Of a stretch of DNA of 64,000 nucleotides, positions 57,678-64,000 are shown in pieces. Numbering within the stretch: the first letter of the stretch is position 1; each line of letters opens with the position of its first letter. The position numbers were made by a program, and so were the translations under genes. The notes below the pieces were generated by a model, which ran no database searches, had not been told where the DNA came from, and was given only the letters and a program-made list of their open reading frames with translations. The DNA comes from Microbacterium sp. SYP-A9085 (GTDB lineage Bacteria; Actinomycetota; Actinomycetes; Actinomycetales; Microbacteriaceae). The stretch is taken from positions 682,001 to 746,000 of the forward strand of contig NZ_WJII01000001.1 in NCBI RefSeq assembly GCF_009649635.1, written 5' to 3'.

Positions 57678-57815
57678 ATGGATGCCATCACCGCCGCCGT
57701 GTTCGCGACGACCGTCGCCGCCGTCGGCCTGTACGCCCTGTACTGGGTCGTCCGCAAGGCCGTGTCCGCCGGCATCCGCGACGCGGAGGCTGATCACTCC
57801 CACTCCGACCGGTGA
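57678..57815 (+). CDS. Small single-pass membrane protein (tentative)
   Basis: The 45-residue open frame begins MDAITAAVFATTVAAVGLYA and continues into LYWVVRKAVSAGIRDAEADH. It holds one membrane helix (about 5-25) followed by a charged, His-containing tail. Codon use is normal for this genome. No good ribosome site is visible, so it may be leaderless or not expressed. It sits alone between the HNH gene and the MarR-controlled operon. Confidence 0.5.
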   Translation: MDAITAAVFATTVAAVGLYALYWVVRKAVSAGIRDAEADHSHSDR

Positions 57816-57883
57816 GCGAACTCCCGCATTCGACGGCACCCGGGGGGCGGCGTCAGCCCCGGGAATGAACCGCACCGGCGTGA

Positions 57884-57899
57884 TGTTGTAGATACAACA
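57884..57899. promoter_or_regulatory. MarR-type operator before the dioxygenase operon
   Basis: TGTTGTAGATACAACA is a perfect 7-2-7 palindrome, 25 bp before the first gene of the operon. It shares the TTGT...ACAA half-sites with the site before 61133 and likely binds the MarR protein encoded at 60522. Confidence 0.7.
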
Positions 57900-57924
57900 A
57901 ACCGACCGCACTCCCGGAGATCTC

Positions 57925-58851
57925 ATGACCACGATCGAAGCCACGCCCACTCCCGATGGCGTCCTCAACACGCACACCGGAATGGATGCCGTCACCCTGC
58001 GGGTGGGAGACCTCGAACTGATGTCGTCCTACTACGCGAATGCGCTCGCGCTCGAGCCGATCGAGGAGCGCACGCGCGGAACCGAGGTGCACCGAGTGCT
58101 GGGCCGCGGCCAGACCCCCATGGTCCGCCTCGTGGCCACGCCCGGGCTTCCCGCCGTCGATCCGCGTCAGGCCGGACTGTTCCACACGGCGTTCCTGTTC
58201 GACGATGCCCCCGCCCTGGCCGCCACCGTGCTGCGCGCCGCGCAGGACCCCCGCAGCCGGTTCACCGGGTCGAGCGACCATCTGGTCAGCGAGGCGTTCT
58301 ACTTCACCGACCCCGAGGGCAACGGTGTCGAGCTGTACGTCGACCGCGAGCGTTCGCAGTGGCAGTACCGCGACGGCGAGCTGCAGATGGCGACCCTGTA
58401 CCTCGATCCCAACGCCTACCTGCAACGGCACCTCGACGAGAACACCGTCGCCACCGTCGCGCAGACGTCGGGCCGGGTCGGGCACGTTCACCTCCAGGTG
58501 GGCGACATCCCCACGGCGCGGGCGTTCTACGTCGACGCCCTCGGTTTCGAGACGACGGTCGGCACCTACCCGGGCGCCCTGTTCGCCTCGGCCGGCGGCT
58601 ACCACCACCACATCGCGATGAACACCTGGAACAGCGCAGGAGCCGGTCCGCGCGCCGCCGGCCTGGGGCTTGGCGATGTCGCCATCACCGTGCCCGGCCG
58701 CGACGACCTCGACGCGCTCGCGGCCCGTCTCGCCCACCATGCGCTGCCGTTCGCCGATGACGGACGCGCGATCGTCGTCGCCGACCCGTGGGGCACTCAG
58801 GTCACCGTCGCGCTCCCCGGGGCCGACGCCGACGAACTGCTCGACCGATGA
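57925..58851 (+). CDS. VOC-family ring-cleaving dioxygenase-like protein (CatE/MhqA/MhqE/MhqO type)
   Basis: The 308 residues form two tandem vicinal-oxygen-chelate modules (about 15-145 and 165-300). The first opens HTGMDAVTLRVGDLELMSSY and later holds LFHTAFLF and FYFTDPEGNGVELY; the second opens GRVGHVHLQVGDIPTARAFY. The His and Glu of these segments fit metal ligands. Relatives act in catechol/quinone detoxification controlled by MhqR-type MarR repressors. GGAGATCTC precedes the ATG. It is the first gene of a three-gene overlapping operon. Confidence 0.9.
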   Translation: MTTIEATPTPDGVLNTHTGMDAVTLRVGDLELMSSYYANALALEPIEERTRGTEVHRVLGRGQTPMVRLVATPGLPAVDPRQAGLFHTAFLFDDAPALAATVLRAAQDPRSRFTGSSDHLVSEAFYFTDPEGNGVELYVDRERSQWQYRDGELQMATLYLDPNAYLQRHLDENTVATVAQTSGRVGHVHLQVGDIPTARAFYVDALGFETTVGTYPGALFASAGGYHHHIAMNTWNSAGAGPRAAGLGLGDVAITVPGRDDLDALAARLAHHALPFADDGRAIVVADPWGTQVTVALPGADADELLDR

Positions 58852-59474
58852 CGCTGCACGCTCTCGCATCGCCGGATCGGGGGACGGATGCCGCCACCGC
58901 CGTCTTCCTGCACGGGTACGGCTCGAACGAGCAGGACCTCGTCGCGCTGACATCGGTGCTGCCGGACGGGATGCCGTGGGCGTCGCTGCGGGCGCCGATC
59001 GTCGTCGGCCCGGCCGGTCATGCATGGTTCCGCATCGGCGAGCCCGGCAATCCCGATCCCGCCGACGTGGCCGCGGCCGCCGACGCTATCTGGTCGTGGG
59101 TGGATGCCACGCTGCCGGCCACCGCGCGCATCGTGCCGATCGGCTTCTCGCAGGGTGGGCTCATGGCATCGCAGCTGCTGCGCACCGCGCCGGAGCGCGT
59201 GCTCGCCCCGGTGATCCTCGGCGGGTTCGTGCAGGCAGGCGAGCAGCCCGGCGACGAACGACTGCGACGCACCCGCCCCGCCGCCTTCGACGGCCGCGGC
59301 CTCGATGACCGGGTGATCGCGGCGTCCGCGGTGACACGCACCGATGCCTGGCTGCCCGTGCACACGACGCCGACCGTCCGCCGTTATGCCGATCTCGGAC
59401 ACGGCATCGACGCGCGCGTGCTCGCCGACGTCCACGCTTTCCTCGCTGCCCACATCCCGGCCACGACGCCATGA
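58848..59474 (+). CDS. Phospholipase/carboxylesterase-family hydrolase (MhqD-like)
   Basis: The 208-residue alpha/beta-hydrolase has the oxyanion segment VFLHGYGSNEQDLVAL, the nucleophile elbow GFSQGG (Ser), a probable Asp in the RGLDDRVI segment and His in YADLGHGI. In Bacillus, mhqD lies beside mhqE/mhqO dioxygenase genes, the same partnership as here. Its start and stop overlap both neighbours by four bases. Confidence 0.92.
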   Translation: MTLHALASPDRGTDAATAVFLHGYGSNEQDLVALTSVLPDGMPWASLRAPIVVGPAGHAWFRIGEPGNPDPADVAAAADAIWSWVDATLPATARIVPIGFSQGGLMASQLLRTAPERVLAPVILGGFVQAGEQPGDERLRRTRPAAFDGRGLDDRVIAASAVTRTDAWLPVHTTPTVRRYADLGHGIDARVLADVHAFLAAHIPATTP

Positions 59475-60514
59475 CCCCGGCAGTCGCCCCGCCGTTCGAG
59501 ATCGGGATCTTCACGTTCGGCGAGCTGTCCCGGCCCGGCCTCGGCACTCCGACGGATCCGCGCACGCGTCTCGAGCAGATCCTGGAATGGGCCCGCGTCG
59601 CGGACGCGGCGGGACTGGACGTGTTCGGGGTGGGCGAGCACCATCGTCCCGACTTCGCGGTGTCGTCGCCGCAGACGGTGCTCGCCGCCGTCGCCCGCGA
59701 GACGCAGCGCATCCGGCTCACCAGCACCGTTTCGGTGCTCTCCAGTGCGGATCCCGTGCGGCTTTTCGAGGAGTTCGCCACGCTCGACCTGCTCAGTGGC
59801 GGTCGCGCGGAGATCACCGCCGGCCGTGGCGCCTATGTCGAGTCGTTCCCGCTGTTCGGGCAGGATCTGGGACGTTACGACGAGTACTTCGAGGACCGCC
59901 TCGGCCTGCTGCTCGCGGTGCGCGACGGCAACCCCGTCACATGGTCCGGCTCGACCCGACCGCCCCTGGTGGACGCCGGCGTATGGCCGCGCCCGCTGCA
60001 GGAGCGTCTGCCGGTGTGGATCGCCGTCGGCGGGACGCCGGCGTCGGCGGTGCGGGCGGGCGCTCTGGGTCTGCCGATGTATCTCGCGATCCTCGGGGCG
60101 CCCCCGCGTTTCCGTGCACTGGCCGAGATGCATCGCGAGGCCGCCGTCGCCGCGGGCAGAGAGGTCCCGTCGGTGGGGGTGACATCCCACTTCCACGTCG
60201 CCGCGACCTCGCAAGCCGCCCGGGACGCGTTCTTCCCGCATTACGCGGCCTACTTCGCGCAGAACATGCCCCGTGGCGGCCGTCTGGACCGCGATGTGCT
60301 CGAGACATGGGCGGGCCCGGGCGGCGCGCTGTTCGCGGGAAGTCCCGCGGAGATGGTCGACAAGATCCTGTGGGAGCACGAAATGCTCGGCCATTCCCGC
60401 TTCCTCGCCCAGGTGGGGCTGGGTGGGCTGCCTCAGGCCGACACTCTCCGCTCGATCGAACTGCTGGCCACCGAAGTGCTGCCGGCCGTGCGATCGGCGC
60501 TCGCCGGTCCCTGA
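59471..60514 (+). CDS. LLM-class (luciferase-like) flavin oxidoreductase
   Basis: The 347-residue TIM-barrel flavoprotein resembles the bacterial luciferase group: FEIGIFTFGELSRP at the N-terminus, GLDVFGVGEHHRPDFAVSSP, and RIRLTSTVSVLSSADPVRLF. A flavin (FMN or F420) substrate is expected; the organic substrate is unknown. It completes the operon with the dioxygenase-like protein and the hydrolase and converges on marR with a seven-base gap. Confidence 0.92.
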   Translation: MTPAVAPPFEIGIFTFGELSRPGLGTPTDPRTRLEQILEWARVADAAGLDVFGVGEHHRPDFAVSSPQTVLAAVARETQRIRLTSTVSVLSSADPVRLFEEFATLDLLSGGRAEITAGRGAYVESFPLFGQDLGRYDEYFEDRLGLLLAVRDGNPVTWSGSTRPPLVDAGVWPRPLQERLPVWIAVGGTPASAVRAGALGLPMYLAILGAPPRFRALAEMHREAAVAAGREVPSVGVTSHFHVAATSQAARDAFFPHYAAYFAQNMPRGGRLDRDVLETWAGPGGALFAGSPAEMVDKILWEHEMLGHSRFLAQVGLGGLPQADTLRSIELLATEVLPAVRSALAGP

Positions 60515-60521
60515 CGCCCGG

Positions 60522-61034
60522 TCACTCGCCTGCCGGAGTGGAGGCGTGCTGCGCAGCGGCGAACCCCACGCGATTCTGCGGGTCCAACCGCTGCACGAGG
60601 GGTTCGAGGACGTCTGCAAGTGCCGTCAGCTGGGCGTCGTCGAGCCGGTCGATCACGATCTTCTTGACGAGCGCGAGGTGATCGGGAAGGGCGTGCACGA
60701 GCGCCCGGCGCCCTGCCGTGGTCAAGTGCACGTTGATGACCCGCGCGTCGCCCGCGCCGCCGAGGCGCTCGACGAGTCCGCGGGCGGCCAGTTTGCCCAC
60801 CACCCGCGACAGACGTGGCATCGTCGCGTTGACGGCGGCGGCCAGATCCTTCGTGCGCAGCATCGAGCCCTTCGCCTGCCGCAGCGTCCCGAGCACGATG
60901 AACTCGAAGTGGGTCATGCCCGACTCCGCCTGCAACTGCGCATCCAGCGCGGCCGGCAACAGCTCCGCTGTCCACACCAGCGAAAGCCACGCTCGGGATT
61001 CGAGCTCGCTCATCCGGGGAACCTGGTAGGCCAT
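60522..61034 (-). CDS. MarR-family transcriptional regulator (MhqR-like)
   Basis: The 170-residue winged-helix regulator includes GMTHFEFIVLGTLRQAKGSM, the recognition region KDLAAAVNATMPRLSRVVGK and the wing GDARVINVHLTTAGRRAL. It has no cysteine, so it is not a thiol-sensing MarR and more probably binds a ligand such as a quinone. A -10-like TAGACT (61049-61044) lies ten bases before the start. It is divergent from 61133 with palindromic sites between, and likely also controls the operon at 57925. Confidence 0.93.
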   Translation of the reverse strand: MAYQVPRMSELESRAWLSLVWTAELLPAALDAQLQAESGMTHFEFIVLGTLRQAKGSMLRTKDLAAAVNATMPRLSRVVGKLAARGLVERLGGAGDARVINVHLTTAGRRALVHALPDHLALVKKIVIDRLDDAQLTALADVLEPLVQRLDPQNRVGFAAAQHASTPAGE

Positions 61035-61082
61035 GGCATCCCGAGTCTACGGCGGGCGGGAATACTTGCCGCGACAACACTG

Positions 61083-61114
61083 TTGACCATTTAGTTGTCA
61101 CTACAACTTATAAC
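61083..61114 (+). promoter_or_regulatory. Promoter with MarR operator before the reductase gene
   Basis: TTGACC (61083-61088) and TATAAC (61109-61114) form a promoter with 20-bp spacing. AGTTGTCACTACAACT (61093-61108), a 6-4-6 palindrome, lies between them, and a second palindrome CAACACTGTTG (61075-61085) overlaps the -35. A repressor bound here would block the promoter and could also affect divergent marR. Confidence 0.65.
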
Positions 61115-61132
61115 TCGTCTGGAGGACGACCA

Positions 61133-61756
61133 ATGACACGCATCTCGATCATCGGCATCGGCAACATGGGCTCCGCGATCGCCGGCATCGCGGCGAAGGG
61201 CGGCGCATCTGTGCAGGTCGTCGCGCGCGACATCACGAAGGCGCAGCAGCTGGCGGCGCAGGTCGGCGGCACCGCCGGATCGTTCGGTGACGCGCTCACC
61301 GGCGAGATCGTGGTGCTCGCGCTCCCGCACCCGGCGCTGGCCGACGTCATCGCGACATACGCCGAGCAGCTGGACGGCAAGGTCGTGGTGGATGTCACGA
61401 ACCCCGTCGACTTCGCCACGTTCGACGCGCTGACCGTGCCCGCCGACAGCTCCGCGGCCGCCGAGCTGCAGGCCGCACTGCCCGGCGCGCGGGTCGTGAA
61501 GGCGTTCAACACGAACTTCGCGGCGACGCTGCTGTCCGGCGAGGTGGGCGGCGTGCCCACCACCGTCGTGATCGCCGGCGACGACGAGGCCGCCAAGGCC
61601 CGGCTCACCGAGGTCGTCTCGGCCGGCGGCGTGACGATCGCCGACGCGGGATCCCTGAAGCGGGCGCGGGAACTGGAAGCCCTTGGGTTCCTGCAGATGG
61701 TGCTCGCCGTCCGCGAGCAGGTCGCCTGGACCGGCGGCTTCGCGGTCCGCGCCTGA
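61133..61756 (+). CDS. NADPH-dependent F420 reductase-like oxidoreductase
   Basis: The 207-residue Rossmann protein has TRISIIGIGNMGSAIAGIAA (GxGNMG nucleotide loop), the segment IVVLALPHPALADVIATYAE and the later VVKAFNTNFAATLLSGEVGG typical of the F420 reductase/FNO-like family. GGAGG precedes the ATG. Under shared MarR control, it may supply reduced cofactor to the flavin enzymes encoded nearby. A strong terminator follows. Confidence 0.9.
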   Translation: MTRISIIGIGNMGSAIAGIAAKGGASVQVVARDITKAQQLAAQVGGTAGSFGDALTGEIVVLALPHPALADVIATYAEQLDGKVVVDVTNPVDFATFDALTVPADSSAAAELQAALPGARVVKAFNTNFAATLLSGEVGGVPTTVVIAGDDEAAKARLTEVVSAGGVTIADAGSLKRARELEALGFLQMVLAVREQVAWTGGFAVRA

Positions 61757-61772
61757 TCACGCAACCCCTCAA

Positions 61773-61809
61773 CGAGAACGCGGTGCCCCCCAGGGGCGCC
61801 GCGTTCTCG
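61773..61809 (+). terminator. Terminator hairpin
   Basis: CGAGAACGCGGTGCCCC (61773-61789) and GGGGCGCCGCGTTCTCG (61793-61809) form a 17-bp stem with one G-T pair and a three-base loop, 17 bases after the reductase stop. Confidence 0.85.
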
Positions 61810-61886
61810 GCATCAGGAGGAGCGACATCCCGCCGACCGTCGACAGCCCGGCGCCACCCCCCACCTGCGTTTGGGATGCTGGAGGC

Positions 61887-62288
61887 ATGACCGACATCGA
61901 CACACTCATCCCCGACAGCCGCCGCGACCTGCTCGAACGGCCGCTGTTCGGGCATCTCGGCACGATCCGCCCCGACGACACGGCACAGGTCACGCCGATG
62001 TGGTTCGAGTTCGACGGTGAGCACGTCCGGTTCACGCACACGACGAAGCGCCAGAAGTACCGCAACCTGAAGCGCAATCCGTCGATGGCACTGTCGATCG
62101 TCGACCCCGACAACCCGGTTCACTACCTCGAGATCGCCGGCCGGCTCGTCGAGATCGTCCCGGACCCCGAGGGCGCGTTCTACGTGCGCCTGCAGAATTG
62201 GTACGGCGATCCGAGCACGACGCCGCCGGCTAACAAGGCCGACCGCGTCATCCTCGTGATGTCGATCGAGCGCACGACGCACCAGTAG
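61887..62288 (+). CDS. PPOX-class F420/FMN-dependent oxidoreductase
   Basis: The 133-residue split-barrel flavoprotein has GHLGTIRPDDTAQVTPMWFE, RFTHTTKRQKYRNLKRNPSM and the VHYLEIAGRLVEIVPD strand, the pattern of TIGR03618-type F420-dependent enzymes. The substrate is unknown. GGAGG lies before the ATG at 61887. It converges on the VOC gene with a three-base gap. Confidence 0.92.
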   Translation: MTDIDTLIPDSRRDLLERPLFGHLGTIRPDDTAQVTPMWFEFDGEHVRFTHTTKRQKYRNLKRNPSMALSIVDPDNPVHYLEIAGRLVEIVPDPEGAFYVRLQNWYGDPSTTPPANKADRVILVMSIERTTHQ

Positions 62289-62291
62289 GCG

Positions 62292-62651
62292 TCAGCCCAT
62301 CGTGCCTTCGAACAGGCCGATGACATTGCCGTCGGGGTCCTCGAACACGGCCCACCAGCTGGTGTCCGTGATCGGGCTCTTCGGCGTGTGCACGCGACCG
62401 CCGGATGCCTCGACCTTCGCGAGCACATCGTCGATCGAGTCCACCTCTACCGTGCTGCGCGGTTGGGTGAAGTCGTCCGAGCGCTTCACCAGCGCGCCCC
62501 CGCTGGACCCGTTGGGCCCCTGCCACATCGGGTAGTCGTCGAAGCCCGGTGCGTCGGCGATGTTCCACCCGAAGACCGTGCCGTAGAAGTCCTTCGCCGC
62601 CCCGAAATCGCGCACCGGGATCTCCAGATGTGTGACGTCACCATTCGGCAT
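62292..62651 (-). CDS. VOC-family (glyoxalase/bleomycin-resistance fold) protein
   Basis: The 119 residues make a single VOC module: DVTHLEIPVRDFGAAKDFYG, VFGWNIADAPG, STVEVDSIDDVLAKVEASGG and the terminal FEDPDGNVIGLFEG. The His and late Glu are probable metal ligands. This compact type is common in actinobacteria with no assigned substrate. It is a lone leftward gene. Confidence 0.92.
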   Translation of the reverse strand: MPNGDVTHLEIPVRDFGAAKDFYGTVFGWNIADAPGFDDYPMWQGPNGSSGGALVKRSDDFTQPRSTVEVDSIDDVLAKVEASGGRVHTPKSPITDTSWWAVFEDPDGNVIGLFEGTMG

Positions 62652-62716
62652 TGTTCCCGCTCCTTCGATCAGTGAATCCGCTCAACGTACGCCTCACGAT
62701 CGGGGGTGGCAAGAGG

Positions 62717-63397
62717 TCACACCCCGGGTTCGACGACCCGGTCTTCGTCCCACGGCACGGCCCAGCCGAGCGTGTCGAACAGGCCCGACAGGAGCGCCGC
62801 GGTGAACCCCCAGACGAGCCGCCCATCCACCTCGAACGCCGGCATCCGCGGTATCCGCATGCCGCGCACCCGCTCCACACTGCGGCGATTCGCCGGGTCC
62901 AGCAGCGCACCCACCGACGTGAAGAAGACCTCTTCGGTCTCGGCGGCGTCCACCGCGTGGACCGGTGAGGGATGCCGCCACCACGCGGGAACGGGAGTGA
63001 CGAGATGGTTGCTCACGGCCAGGGGAAGCTCGGGCAGCGGGGCGAACAGCTCGATGCCGCGCGGGTCCACGCCGGTCTCCTCGACGGCCTCGCGCACCGC
63101 GGCCGCGCTGGGGTCGACATCCACCGGCTCCAGCCCGCCGCCGGGAAACCCGATCTGGCCGGGGTGGTGGCGCAGGCCCGACGCGCGCCGCAGCAGGAGC
63201 ACCGCCGTGTCGCTCGGCGCGACGGCATGGTCGCCGACCGACCCGTCGGCGGCGCCGAACAGCATCAGCACCGCCGAGCGGCGCCCGGATGCCAGGGTCG
63301 TCAACTGCTCGGGCAGGCGGCCCCAGTCCACGACCGGCCCGCCGATCCGCGCGAGCGCCGTGCGCGCATCGCCCGCACCAACCTCTGTCGCACCCAC
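62717..63397 (-). CDS. NUDIX hydrolase, CoA pyrophosphatase type
   Basis: The 226-residue product has a Nudix box of the CoA-pyrophosphatase kind: GQIGFPGGGLEPVDVDPSAA followed by AVREAVEETGV. The upstream GRRSAVLMLFG and downstream NHLVTPVPAWW segments are also typical of NudL-like enzymes, which cut CoA to phosphopantetheine and 3',5'-ADP. The GTG at 63397 is chosen; no good ribosome site is visible, so the start is uncertain. Confidence 0.88.
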   Translation of the reverse strand: MGATEVGAGDARTALARIGGPVVDWGRLPEQLTTLASGRRSAVLMLFGAADGSVGDHAVAPSDTAVLLLRRASGLRHHPGQIGFPGGGLEPVDVDPSAAAVREAVEETGVDPRGIELFAPLPELPLAVSNHLVTPVPAWWRHPSPVHAVDAAETEEVFFTSVGALLDPANRRSVERVRGMRIPRMPAFEVDGRLVWGFTAALLSGLFDTLGWAVPWDEDRVVEPGV

Positions 63398-63454
63398 GAC
63401 CAGGAACTTACCCCACGCCCGTATTAGAGTCGACGCACGGACGAGGAGGGTGCG

Positions 63455-64000
63455 ATGACCGCCACGGTGGACGGCGTGCTGGCCGAGCTCGCCGCGCTCG
63501 AGGACCCGAAGATCCGGGCCGTGAACGAGCGGCACGGGGACGATCACGGCGTCAACCTCGGAAAGCTGCGCGCGGTCGCGAAGGGGCTGAAGACCCAGCA
63601 TGAGCTGGCAGTGCGGCTGTGGGCGACCGGTGACACCGCGGCGCGCCTGGTCGCGCTCCTGATCTGCCGGCCGAAGCAGTTCAGCCAGGACGAGCTCGAC
63701 GCGATGCTGCGCGAGGCGCGCGTCCCCAAGGTCGTGGACTGGCTCGTGAACTACGTCGTGAAAAAGAGCCCGCACGCCGAGCCGCTGCGCGTCGCGTGGT
63801 CGGCCGATGCCGATCCGGACGTCGCCGGAGCGGGATGGATGCTGACCGCCGACCGAGTCGCGAAGGCGCCGGACGAGCTGGATCTCGACGCGCTGCTCGA
63901 GGTGATCGAGGCGCAGATGCGGCAGGCCCCGGGCCGGCTGCAGTGGGAGATGAACCATACGCTCGCCCAGATCGGCATCTCGCATCCGCCGCTGCGGGCC
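63455..64000 (+). CDS. DNA alkylation repair protein, AlkD-like (3' end cut by window)
   Basis: The visible 182 residues start MTATVDGVLAELAALEDPKI and contain HEAT-like helices such as KGLKTQHELAVRLWATGDTA, AWSADADPDVAGAGWMLTAD and RQAPGRLQWEMNHTLAQIGI. This is the actinobacterial DNA alkylation repair protein pattern; AlkD-type glycosylases remove alkylated bases. AGGAGG precedes the ATG at 63455. The C-terminus lies beyond the right edge. Confidence 0.88.
   Translation, partial: MTATVDGVLAELAALEDPKIRAVNERHGDDHGVNLGKLRAVAKGLKTQHELAVRLWATGDTAARLVALLICRPKQFSQDELDAMLREARVPKVVDWLVNYVVKKSPHAEPLRVAWSADADPDVAGAGWMLTADRVAKAPDELDLDALLEVIEAQMRQAPGRLQWEMNHTLAQIGISHPPLRA

Overview
The window is about 70% G+C chromosomal DNA from an actinobacterium, most likely a Microbacteriaceae and probably Microbacterium or a close relative. 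The evidence is the conserved origin block rpmH-dnaA-oriC-dnaN-recF-dciA-gyrB-gyrA-DUF3566, the rnpA-yidD-yidC-jag-rsmG-parA-parB block on the other side, a DUF6049-murJ pair, and an rpsF-ssb-rpsR-rplI operon. No rRNA, integrase, transposase, prophage or CRISPR array was recognised.

Layout. 1-3.8 kb: a cut cyclophilin gene, small membrane proteins, a YbaK-type deacylase, a NUDIX hydrolase, tRNA-Ala(TGC), tRNA-Ile(GAT) and a VIT-family transporter. 3.8-13.7 kb: the leftward replication block ending at dnaA, with oriC between dnaN and dnaA. 14-19.8 kb: the rightward block to parB, with six parS or parS-like sites within 1.3 kb; the last one overlaps the parA start. 20-27.3 kb: trxA, trxB, murJ, a DUF6049 secreted protein and a CCA-adding enzyme. 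27.3-31.4 kb: a two-component system and an ABC-2 exporter, bracketed by arrays of one 20-bp tandem repeat; the exporter permease carries a frameshift. 31.5-44.7 kb: polar amino acid, peptide and sugar ABC importers around a cysteine synthase-like enzyme. 44.7-49.6 kb: two unknown proteins, a cation diffusion facilitator and the rpsF operon. 49.8-54.1 kb: a leftward group of a MinD-like ATPase, a repeat surface protein resembling chaplins with an LAATG sorting signal, and a secreted membrane protein. 54.1-57.8 kb: a DnaA-box cluster ahead of dnaB, then a DUF222-HNH gene with a LexA-like box. 57.9-61.8 kb: a MarR-controlled cluster like an MhqR quinone/catechol stress regulon. 61.9-64 kb: small redox, VOC and NUDIX proteins and a cut DNA alkylation repair gene.

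How the parts work together. The first 20 kb carries initiation (DnaA, oriC), clamp (DnaN), helicase loading (DciA), gap repair (RecF), supercoiling (GyrAB), origin segregation (ParAB-parS) and membrane protein insertion (YidC, YidD). The replicative helicase gene dnaB lies about 42 kb away but has its own oriC-like DnaA-box cluster.

The points most worth checking are the oriC-like cluster before dnaB, the Cys-free chaplin-like LAATG protein with its neighbours, the 20-bp repeat arrays, the paired MarR operators, and a codon anomaly: every ATA isoleucine codon I could find by eye is followed by a G.
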